Made by a program: the position numbers and the translations under genes. Below the pieces are notes generated by a model, which made no database searches, was not told the origin of the DNA, and saw only the letters and a list, made by a program, of their open reading frames with translations. Below are positions 14,451 to 21,698 of a stretch of 35,045 nt of DNA, piece by piece; positions within the stretch are counted from its first letter, which is position 1; every line of letters begins with the position of its first letter. The stretch spans positions 1 through 35,045 of the forward strand of contig JAACJQ010000049.1 of NCBI GenBank assembly GCA_016879935.1. The letters run 5' to 3'. The DNA is from Archangiaceae bacterium (GTDB lineage Bacteria > Myxococcota > Myxococcia > Myxococcales > Myxococcaceae).

Positions 14451-17264
14451 TCAGAACAGCGCGAGCTGGGCGACGGCGATGGAGCCGGTGACGGCTCCGA
14501 AGTCGAGGTTCGGCGGCGCGAGGATGAAGACGGAGCCGTTCGACACCGAGGTCGGCAGCGCCTGCACACCCGAGACACGTGTCGTCGTCGTCGGCAGCGC
14601 CAGCACCGCCCGCAGGGGAATGAGAGAGGGAGAGAGCCAGCGCAGCTCTCCGTCACTCATGAAGGCGATGCCGTCGGGCACGATGGCGACGCTCTGCGAC
14701 CAGACCGCTCCCGTCGCCGTTGGCAGGCTGAACGTGGCGGTGACGGCGTTCGACGCATCGACGCTGAGCACGTGACGCCGCCCCACGAGTGAACGACCCG
14801 CGATGCTCAGGTCGGCCGTGCTCGTCGCCATCAGCACCGTCGCCGAGGCCGTCGCGTGCAGCGACTGCACGGTCGCGCCGGGCAGCGCGAGGTTCTGAAG
14901 CTGGCCGTTGCTCCACTGGTACAGCGTGGCGCCAGAGCTGGTGTTCACCGCGAAGGCGATGCGGTTGGTGTCGACCGAGAAGACCTCGCCGCTGTTCGCG
15001 AACGGCCCCGCGAAGCCATGCACCGTTCGGGTTCCATCGGGCGCGACCCGCACGAGCGCGTTCGACTCGGGCACGCCGAGCCCCGTGAGCGGGCCATTTC
15101 CGCTCGCGACCGCGGCGGCGCTGCCATCGACACCGAGGCTCACGCCCGCAATGCCCACCGGCGCGTTCCGCGGAGACGACACCATCGTCACGTTGCGGTC
15201 GATGGTGCCCGACGAGGTGACGTGCACGAGCGCGAGCACGTTCGTCTGCGAGGCCCCCACCGTCACGCCGCCGACCTGCACGGCCTGGTTCGAGGTCGAC
15301 AGCGCCGCAAACAACCCACCGCTGCCGTCGGGCAACACGCGCTCGATGGAGACGCCCTTCGGCAACGCGACGAACAGCGCCTGCTTCGAGACACGGTTCA
15401 CCATCACGAGGCCGACGCTCTCGAAGCTGCCCGTGACGGGCACCACCACGTCGTCGAGCTGGTACTGCATGGCCGCGCCGGTGAAGAGGGTGCCGACGGC
15501 GACCCAGTCGCCCGAGACGCCGAGCGTGGTGGCGAGGCCCTGGCTGTTGGCGGCGACGAAGGCGTCTTTGAGCGGCGTCGCGCGCGTCTTCACCTGCACC
15601 GTGAAGGTCGTCACCGGAGCGGTCGAGGCGCTCGGCTGCGGCACCATCGTCGCCCAGCACGGCGCGCTCGAGGGCCGGCCCGGGCGGTCGCAGGTCTGCG
15701 CCGTCACCACCACGCCCGGCGTCTTCTCGACCTCGAAGGCGATGCGCTCACCCAGCGTCACGTCGAAGGTACAGCGCTGGTCACAGGTGAAGCGCCCATC
15801 GGCAGAGCGCACACGCGCGGGTGGCCCTTCGACGACGACCTCGAGCTTCCTCGGTGCGGGGTACAGCCGCCCCTTCGGAGAGCGCGTCACCACCGTCTCA
15901 CCCGTGAGCGACGCAGCGACCTCTCCACGAGGCCCGACGGCGGCGAAGGTGGTGTTGACGCCTGCGATGAAGTTGAACGACCCGCCCGCGACCTCGGCCT
16001 CGAGGCGCCCGTCGTCGTGCACGGTGATGAGCGTGGGCTGCAGCCATGGCGGCGCGGGCGAGTACGACGTCGTGAGCACCCGCCAGGGGCTGGTGCCGTG
16101 CGTGACGATGATGCCGGTGGTGTTGGAGTCGACGACGCGACGACGCCACGCCCCCTCGTGCAGCACCGCGTACTCGAGGCCCGACGACGTCGACATCAGC
16201 ACGTGCGGGTCTCCGACGGGGTCGAGGTACAACGAGTGCACCGGCCCCGGCGCCTGCGTCATCACGAAGTCGTTCTCACGCTCGACCCACAGCTCGTTGC
16301 CGATGGCCACCCACAGCCGCTGCTCCAGGTCGACGGCTGCGGGCCCGAGCGTCGTCATCGGTTGGCCGGTCGACTTCTTCTTCAGCTCACCCGCGACCCA
16401 CGCGCCGTTGGTGCGCCGGTACACCTGGTCTCCGCTGAGGAGCAGCGGCTCACCGCGCTGTTCGAGCAACTGCATCGACCGCGGGTTCACCAGGGTGGCG
16501 AGCGTCGTCTCGGTGAAGTCGCGGTCTCCGACGCGGCGCTCGCGCACGCGCAGGCTGTTGTCGAGGTGCAGGTACGCCAGGCGCAACACGTCGTCGGAGT
16601 GAACCCGCATGGCCGAGAGCCGGCCGTTGGGCGCGTCGAACTGCGCGGTGCCGCAGCCGCGCTGCACCTCGAGAAAGCCGGGCCCCGGAGGGCAGTTGAT
16701 GCCGGGCGCGAGCCCCGAGCCCGTGTAGACGTAGAGACGCCCCTGTTTGTCGAAGGCCGCCGAGCCGCCCGTCGCCAGCGAGGTCGGGCAAGCCGTCACG
16801 TTCACGAGGCCCCAGCCCTGGTCTTTCGAGCGCGGGCAGAAGTCGTAGAAGTCCCACGGGCGGCTGCCACCATCGAGCTTCTTCGACTCGAGCAGCATCG
16901 ACACGCCGCGCTCGAAGCCGTCGATGCGCGTCGAGAACTTCGTGCCCGGCGGGCTGCCCATGTCGGCGAGCACCGTCTGGTTCAGCGCGCGCTCGGTCGC
17001 TTCGAAGGTGGTGAGCTGCACGAGCTGGTCGAGCTGGTAGACGGCGCCGACGGGCTTCGTCTGCGGCTCCACCATGTTGCCCGACAGGTTGAAGAGCTCT
17101 TCGGCCTCGCTCGCAGGGGCGAAGGCGAACACGAGCTGCTCTCCGTCGCGCGGCCGCCAATGACCGAAGAGGCCATCGTTGCTCGCGACCTGCGTCGGTG
17201 ACGGGCACGCGCTCGCCACGGCGAGGAGGACTCCCACGGGGAAGGCACGCATGACGGAGATCAT
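14451..17264 (-). CDS. Large lipoprotein with propeller-like repeats and an InlB-B-repeat-like module, 937 aa
   Basis: MISVMRAFPVGVLLAVASAC carries a lipobox (ASAC), so the protein is exported and lipidated. About residues 30-480 hold blade-like repeats (KQGRLYVYTGSGLAPG, GEPLLLSGDQVYRRTNGAWV, QRLWVAIGNELWVERENDFV). Around residues 480-545 a short module with ARVRSADGRFTCDQRCTFDV and GERIAFEVEKTPGVVVTAQT resembles the divergent InlB B-repeat-like domains of myxobacterial surface proteins. The last about 390 residues are a second propeller-like array (DAFVAANSQGLATTLGVSGD, LPDGSGGLFAALSTSNQAVQ, FAVNTSSGATLYQWSNGQLQ). ATG 17264 is chosen; ATG 17252 (MRAFPVG) is equally plausible. The frame stays open to 18074, but that stretch is antisense to the next gene. 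Function unknown; it may bind a surface ligand. Confidence 0.82.
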   Translation of the reverse strand: MISVMRAFPVGVLLAVASACPSPTQVASNDGLFGHWRPRDGEQLVFAFAPASEAEELFNLSGNMVEPQTKPVGAVYQLDQLVQLTTFEATERALNQTVLADMGSPPGTKFSTRIDGFERGVSMLLESKKLDGGSRPWDFYDFCPRSKDQGWGLVNVTACPTSLATGGSAAFDKQGRLYVYTGSGLAPGINCPPGPGFLEVQRGCGTAQFDAPNGRLSAMRVHSDDVLRLAYLHLDNSLRVRERRVGDRDFTETTLATLVNPRSMQLLEQRGEPLLLSGDQVYRRTNGAWVAGELKKKSTGQPMTTLGPAAVDLEQRLWVAIGNELWVERENDFVMTQAPGPVHSLYLDPVGDPHVLMSTSSGLEYAVLHEGAWRRRVVDSNTTGIIVTHGTSPWRVLTTSYSPAPPWLQPTLITVHDDGRLEAEVAGGSFNFIAGVNTTFAAVGPRGEVAASLTGETVVTRSPKGRLYPAPRKLEVVVEGPPARVRSADGRFTCDQRCTFDVTLGERIAFEVEKTPGVVVTAQTCDRPGRPSSAPCWATMVPQPSASTAPVTTFTVQVKTRATPLKDAFVAANSQGLATTLGVSGDWVAVGTLFTGAAMQYQLDDVVVPVTGSFESVGLVMVNRVSKQALFVALPKGVSIERVLPDGSGGLFAALSTSNQAVQVGGVTVGASQTNVLALVHVTSSGTIDRNVTMVSSPRNAPVGIAGVSLGVDGSAAAVASGNGPLTGLGVPESNALVRVAPDGTRTVHGFAGPFANSGEVFSVDTNRIAFAVNTSSGATLYQWSNGQLQNLALPGATVQSLHATASATVLMATSTADLSIAGRSLVGRRHVLSVDASNAVTATFSLPTATGAVWSQSVAIVPDGIAFMSDGELRWLSPSLIPLRAVLALPTTTTRVSGVQALPTSVSNGSVFILAPPNLDFGAVTGSIAVAQLALF

Positions 17265-17309
17265 ATTCCGGCCGGGGCGCGTCACGAGTCCGCTTGCGTC
17301 GGAGCGCGC

Positions 17310-18080
17310 GTGTCTGCACAACGGCGAGCGGTGAAGGGCTTCCTGGCGTTGCTCCTCGTGTCGGGTGTGGCCTTCGCGGCCGAGACGCCGCTGCGTCGTG
17401 AGGGCGCGTGCGACTTCGTCATCGACGCCGCGTTTCAAGACAAGGGCGGGGTGCAGTACTTCTACGCGCTGCTGCCGTCGGAGCCGTCTCCCGAGAGCGA
17501 CGCGACCTTCTTGCGCTTCAGGCCGTTCGACGTGGCGGGAGTGTTCTCGGGGCTGTCGTCGCCGCCGCACGTGGTGCTGAGCCGGCTCGTCTACACGGTC
17601 GAGAAGGACGCCTCGTTCTTCAGCGAGGCCCGCGCGCGCGACGTCGGGTACATCAACGCGGTCGCGAAGGAGATGGACGTGACCAGGCGCGACGACGGCT
17701 CGTTCCGCGTGGGCGCGACGCCGTCGAACACCTTCACCATCGAGTACTACGACGCCGCGAAGCTGGCCGCGGGCGCCTCGTCGATGCCGGCCATCGTGCG
17801 GGCCGTCGAGCTCGCGGGCATGAAGGAGGCTCCCGTGTCGGTGGTGTTCCAGCAGAATCGGGACTTCTCGCGCGTCATGGGCATGCGCACGGCCGACGGC
17901 AGCTTCACGTGGACGCTGCACTTCGCCCTCGCTCCCGGCCGCACACGGCTGGTCGTCTTCACCATGAGCTACCTGCGCACGCTGCCGCCGTTCTTCCTCG
18001 GAGGCGCCCGGCGCGTGTTTCGTGAATCGACCGAAGGCGCTCGCGTGCTCATCGACAACCTGCGCGCGTACCAACCCTGA
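17310..18080 (+). CDS. Secreted protein of unknown function, 256 aa
   Basis: Signal peptide within RRAVKGFLALLLVSGVAFA, with cleavage before AETPLR. The mature chain mixes strands and helices: CDFVIDAAFQDKGGVQYFYA, FLRFRPFDVAGVFSGLSS, HVVLSRLVYTVEKDASFFSE, FTIEYYDAAKLAAGASSMPA and TWTLHFALAPGRTRLVVFTM. A hydrophobic stretch near the end (LRTLPPFFLGG) is too short for a membrane anchor. The start is GTG 17310, with GGAG at 17301-17304; a second GTG at 17331 would give a shorter, equally good signal peptide. It diverges from the large lipoprotein gene over only 45 bases, so the two share a compact promoter region. The repeated D/E and aromatic pattern suggests a lipid- or ligand-binding fold, but I do not recognise the family. 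Confidence 0.8.
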   Translation: MSAQRRAVKGFLALLLVSGVAFAAETPLRREGACDFVIDAAFQDKGGVQYFYALLPSEPSPESDATFLRFRPFDVAGVFSGLSSPPHVVLSRLVYTVEKDASFFSEARARDVGYINAVAKEMDVTRRDDGSFRVGATPSNTFTIEYYDAAKLAAGASSMPAIVRAVELAGMKEAPVSVVFQQNRDFSRVMGMRTADGSFTWTLHFALAPGRTRLVVFTMSYLRTLPPFFLGGARRVFRESTEGARVLIDNLRAYQP

Positions 18081-18093
18081 ACGAACCGGCGCA

Positions 18094-18110
18094 TCGCCTC
18101 AGCTGGTGAG
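18094..18110. terminator. Hairpin at a convergent gene junction
   Basis: GCCTCA (18094-18099), loop GCTGG, TGAGGC (18105-18110) form a perfect 6-bp stem. It lies between the stop of the secreted-protein gene (18080) and the last codons of the convergent DUF2378 gene. No T-tract follows in either direction, so a role in ending transcription is only suggested by position. Confidence 0.35.
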
Positions 18111-18710
18111 GCTCCACCGCACGTCGAGCACGACGTGATGCCTGCGGGGGTCGACGACCTCGAGTTCGAGGCGCGGCGTTCGGCCCGTGAGCTCTTCGAC
18201 GATGCCGCGAACGATGCCGCGCTGGAAGTGCACGGGCGCCAGCCGAGCGTCGGAGACGCGGCCAACGAAGTCGTCGTCGACGAAGCTGGTGAGCCGCACG
18301 TGCCCCGGGCTGAGGCGCTCCGACGTGGAGCGGTACAGGTTGTTGGTCGTGCGCGCGTTTCGGTCCATGCGGAGCAGCGTGCGCTCGACGCCGATGAGCC
18401 GTGAGGTCTGGAAGACGGCTCTCCCGATGAGCGTGTCGCGAAAGCCGTCGAGAAACGCGAGCCCCAGCCGCGCGATGCCTTCGGAGCGCTCGAGCTCGGG
18501 GAACAGCGTCTCGGCCGTGCACTCGAGGCAGCGCAGCCAGGTGTCGAACGAATACGCCGCGTGCAGTGGGCGCGAGAGGTCGAGGCCCAGCGCGGCGAGC
18601 TGCCGACGCAGACGTGGCGTGACCTCGTCACGCAGCCCCTGCAGATAGAGCGCCTCGAACGCGGGGCCGAAGAAGGCCGGTTCCTGCAGGGTGGCGGGAG
18701 CGGTGTTCAT
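18099..18710 (-). CDS. DUF2378 / TIGR02265 family protein (Myxococcales-restricted), 203 aa
   Basis: Soluble, no signal peptide. The chain has the TIGR02265 pattern: EPAFFGPAFEALYLQGLRDE at the N-terminus, a Leu/Arg helix LRRQLAALGLDLSRPLHAAY, WLRCLECTAETLFPELERSE, LGLAFLDGFRDTLIGRAVFQ in the centre and RTTNNLYRSTSERLSPGHVR leading to the C-terminal strands. Length (about 200 aa) is typical. The family is named as restricted to Myxococcales and occurs as many paralogs. Its function is unknown. The gene is a useful lineage marker here. ATG 18710 is chosen as the only start that precedes the conserved region. Confidence 0.9.
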   Translation of the reverse strand: MNTAPATLQEPAFFGPAFEALYLQGLRDEVTPRLRRQLAALGLDLSRPLHAAYSFDTWLRCLECTAETLFPELERSEGIARLGLAFLDGFRDTLIGRAVFQTSRLIGVERTLLRMDRNARTTNNLYRSTSERLSPGHVRLTSFVDDDFVGRVSDARLAPVHFQRGIVRGIVEELTGRTPRLELEVVDPRRHHVVLDVRWSLTS

Positions 18711-18839
18711 GGCGACGACGGTAGGGCCGTGGCGGCGACGGATTCATGAGGAGCCGACCAGTGGCGTGCAGCCACCGACGAGCGGCGGCAGTGGCGGCGC
18801 CTGTTGGTTCCTGATTGCCTCTCGTTCGGGGAGGCGCAG

Positions 18840-20114
18840 ATGAGACACGCGTGGCTCGGTCTGGTGGCAGCGCTGGTTGGTTGTGAGCGCACCGCCAGCT
18901 TCGAGGCGCCCGGGCAGCGGCAGCATGAAATCGTCGGCGGCATGCCCGACGACGGCGGGTTTCCCCAGACGCTCGGCGTGGCCGTCTTCTACGGCGCAGC
19001 GACTCCGACGCAGTACTACACCTGCACCGGCGTGCTGATTGCGCCGACCATCGCGCTCACGGCGGCGCACTGCCTCGATGAGACGCTCGAGGCCGATGCG
19101 GGAATTCGGCGGGTGCTCGTCACCGCGCGCCCCGTGATGACGTCGTCTGCGACGGGGAGCGATTGGCTCGAGGTCGTGCGCTGGCGGCGCACCCCGGAGT
19201 GGACGCCCCAGCTCGCGAAGGTGCGCGACCTCGGCGTGCTGCAGCTCGCGCAGCCCATTCCCGCCACGCCTGCGCCACCCATCTCTCGCCCACTCGACGT
19301 CGTCGACGTCGGACGACCCATGGAGGTGGTGGGCTACGGCCGCCGTGTTCCCACCGTCTCGTCGAGCGCGCGTCAACGCACCGTCGTCTCGCTGCCGCTG
19401 CGAGGTCTGACGCCAGAGCACATTCAGCTCGGTGAAGCGGGTGTGGCGGGCGTGTGCGCCGGCGACTCCGGAGGGCCGTCGTTCATGACCGACCGCGACG
19501 GCGTGCGCCGGGTGGTGGGCATTCACTCGTGGACGTTCAACGACGCTGGCTGCACGAACGGCCTCGACACCCGCGTCGACCTCTACCGCGACTTCATCGT
19601 CGACTTCGTCACCGACGCCGGAGCCCAGTCGTGTGCGAGCGACCTCGTGTGCGTGCCCGGCTGTCAGCCCATCGACCAGGACTGCGCGTGCGCCAGCGAT
19701 GGCCGGTGCAACCCCACGTGCGTGAACCCACGCGACGATGCCGACTGCCCGCTGTCGTGCGAGGCCGACGGCTTCTGCTCGACCCTCGACTGCGTGACGC
19801 CCGACCCCGACTGCCACGCCGAGCTCGACTCCTGCACGAGCGACCAGGAGTGCGCGTGGCGAACGTGCGCGACCGACACGCAGCGAGGCGAGCGCTACTG
19901 CTCACGCACCTGTCAGCAGGGCTGCGCCGAAGGCACGACCTGCGTCGGCGGTGCCTGCCTGATTCCCTATGTGCCACCCATCTCTCAGCCCCACATCACG
20001 GTCGAGGGCCCTGCGGTCGGGTGTCAGGTGGGCGGAGGAGCCGAGGTGGTGTTGCTGGCGCTCTGGGCGTTCACGCGTCGCCGGTGCGCCCGGTCGTTGC
20101 GGCGCCCGTGGTGA
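18840..20114 (+). CDS. Chymotrypsin-fold (S1) serine protease with lipobox and MYXO-CTERM-like tail, 424 aa
   Basis: Peptidase S1 with a complete triad: IALTAAHC (His77), VRDLGVLQL (Asp130) and VCAGDSGGP (Ser210). IVGG (31-34) marks the activation cleavage site, so it is made as a zymogen. The residue two before the active-site Cys is Gly204, not Asp, so trypsin-like Lys/Arg preference is not expected. A Cys-rich region follows (about 260-390) with repeated 'C.....C.P.C' spacing. The tail VGCQVGGGAEVVLLALWAFT then RRRCARSLRR is MYXO-CTERM-like. The N-terminus MRHAWLGLVAALVGC is also lipobox-like at Cys15, so the protein has two anchor signals. The start, ATG 18840, has GGGGAGG (18828-18834) 5 bases upstream. 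The stop overlaps a following ATG (TGATG). Confidence 0.93.
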   Translation: MRHAWLGLVAALVGCERTASFEAPGQRQHEIVGGMPDDGGFPQTLGVAVFYGAATPTQYYTCTGVLIAPTIALTAAHCLDETLEADAGIRRVLVTARPVMTSSATGSDWLEVVRWRRTPEWTPQLAKVRDLGVLQLAQPIPATPAPPISRPLDVVDVGRPMEVVGYGRRVPTVSSSARQRTVVSLPLRGLTPEHIQLGEAGVAGVCAGDSGGPSFMTDRDGVRRVVGIHSWTFNDAGCTNGLDTRVDLYRDFIVDFVTDAGAQSCASDLVCVPGCQPIDQDCACASDGRCNPTCVNPRDDADCPLSCEADGFCSTLDCVTPDPDCHAELDSCTSDQECAWRTCATDTQRGERYCSRTCQQGCAEGTTCVGGACLIPYVPPISQPHITVEGPAVGCQVGGGAEVVLLALWAFTRRRCARSLRRPW

Positions 20115-20236
20115 TGAACATCGACGCCCTCAACGCACGTCTCGCCCGGGAGCGCCGAGCCACCGCGCCATCGTCGAGCTGCAGGTCGAGGACCCCTCGG
20201 AGACGCTGGTGCCGAAGGCGCGGCGCTCGAAACCGA
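20114..20236 (+). pseudogene. Possible short decayed reading frame downstream of the protease gene
   Basis: ATG 20114 overlaps the protease stop codon and begins MNIDALNARLARERRA. After that the frame turns Arg/Ser-rich. Protein-like sequence continues in another frame as AIVELQVEDPSETLVPKARR and SKPNRANRP. This would fit a small gene broken by a frameshift near 20160-20170. The stretch is short and lies in a 138-base gap, so chance cannot be excluded. Confidence 0.25.
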
Positions 20237-20252
20237 ATCGTGCGAACCGGCC

Positions 20253-21647
20253 TCAGTGCCCCTCGGCCACGACACGAACGGTCTTCTTCGCATCGTCCAC
20301 GAGAACCTTCGACCCGCCGATGGTCCTCGCGGTCGGCTCACCTGGCTCGAGCCCGCACACCGTGCGCGCCAGCCGCCCCCGGTCGAGCGAGTCGATGGCC
20401 GCGTCGACGTCGAAGCGGTACGCGAGCCGGTCGAGCCTCGAGGGGCGGTCGCCGAAGCCCAGCTCGCGCTTGAGGCTCCACACCTGCACGCCGAACTCCG
20501 CCTTCAGACAGCTCGACGGGTAGGTCGTGCCACGCGTCACGCCATCGGCGACGGGCATGGTCAGCTTCAACCCTCGCCAGGTCGCGTCGCATACGCCCGC
20601 GAACCCATCGACCGGCACGTCGTCGAGGTCGATGCAGGAGAGCGAGTCTTGCGTCTTGTCGAACCACGCCGCGTCGGCGGCTGCGCACCGCTCACCGCGC
20701 TCGGCCGCACGTGCGAGGCCCAGCACCACGTGTGGCAACCGCTCGCCGGCTTCGACGAGCGCGCAGGCGAGCGCTCCGGCCTCGGGCTGCGCGCCGAAGC
20801 CATCACCGGCCAGCAACGTGCGCATCAAGGCGAGCTGGCGTTGGCGCCTGACGTTGGAGGCAGCGAGCGACTCCGGAGTCACCTGCCCAGCCGTCACCGC
20901 CTTCTCGCGGGCGGCCGCCATGGCGACGGCCCACACGCTGGCGCGAAGCGACGGGTCGTTCGCCGGCCCTCGTTCGTCGAGCGCGAGCAGGTGGAACACG
21001 CTCGCGAGCGTCGGTCGCGTGCGCACCTCTTCACGCACGAGCGCCGTCACGCGTTCGACGGCTTCGGGCGGGAGCTCGCGCACGGCCCCGACCCACGCAG
21101 CTGGAAGGTCGTCGTCACGGGCGGCGCCGCGCGCGTAGAGCGCTTCGACGGCAGCGTCGCCTTCGCGCAGACGCCAGAAGCCCCGAAACGTCGCCGTCTT
21201 TCGAACGAACGTGTCGGCCACCAGCGAGTCAAGGTCGACGGCGGCCAGCCCCAGCGGTGTGCCCTCGTCACGCTCGAGCGGAACAGCCTCGGTGTACGCT
21301 CCCGTCTTGCCGTCGACGAACCACACGTCCCACTGGCGGCGGTCTCTCGTCGCGGCGACGAGGTGACGCCCCGGGTCGACGTCGATGGCGACGTACATTC
21401 CGGTGCGCTTGCCGTCGAAGGACGGAAACGACGGCTGGTGGGCCCACCCCTCGACCTGCCAGGCGCCGCGACACACCTCGTGCGTGACCAGGTGTGGCAG
21501 CACATCACCCTGAAGCGCGCGCTCGGTGGCGCAGCGAATGGTGAGGGTGGCCTTCCCGTCTGGAGAGACCAGCCGCGTCTGGGCGGTGCTGCACGAGCAA
21601 CCAGAGGCCAGCAGGCAACCGACCACGACGCTCGAGAAGAAACGCAT
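20253..21647 (-). CDS. Predicted lipoprotein of unknown function, 464 aa
   Basis: MRFFSSVVVGCLLASGCSCS has a lipobox (ASGC, Cys17), so the protein is exported and lipidated. The first about 130 mature residues contain strands (DGKATLTIRCATERALQGDV, MYVAIDVDPGRHLVAATRDR, WDVWFVDGKTGAYTEAVPLE). The middle about 200 residues are helical and resemble a HEAT- or TPR-like array (ARDDDLPAAWVGAVRELPPE, LAASNVRRQRQLALMRTLLA, ACALVEAGERLPHVVLGLAR). Six or so Cys residues in the middle and C-terminal part may form disulfides. There is no recognised catalytic motif. It ends 50 bases upstream of the kinase gene's 3' end on the same strand. The long open frame on the opposite strand is a shadow. Confidence 0.82.
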   Translation of the reverse strand: MRFFSSVVVGCLLASGCSCSTAQTRLVSPDGKATLTIRCATERALQGDVLPHLVTHEVCRGAWQVEGWAHQPSFPSFDGKRTGMYVAIDVDPGRHLVAATRDRRQWDVWFVDGKTGAYTEAVPLERDEGTPLGLAAVDLDSLVADTFVRKTATFRGFWRLREGDAAVEALYARGAARDDDLPAAWVGAVRELPPEAVERVTALVREEVRTRPTLASVFHLLALDERGPANDPSLRASVWAVAMAAAREKAVTAGQVTPESLAASNVRRQRQLALMRTLLAGDGFGAQPEAGALACALVEAGERLPHVVLGLARAAERGERCAAADAAWFDKTQDSLSCIDLDDVPVDGFAGVCDATWRGLKLTMPVADGVTRGTTYPSSCLKAEFGVQVWSLKRELGFGDRPSRLDRLAYRFDVDAAIDSLDRGRLARTVCGLEPGEPTARTIGGSKVLVDDAKKTVRVVAEGH

Positions 21648-21698
21648 CTCGTCGAGCGTACCCGATTGCCCGCGCCAATTTTTCCGCTCGTCGCCTCG

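Noticed and set aside
17265-18074. Extension of the large lipoprotein gene to 18074 (1207 aa frame)
   Set aside because: The extension is antisense to the secreted-protein gene at 17310-18080 and would remove the lipoprotein signal peptide from the N-terminus.
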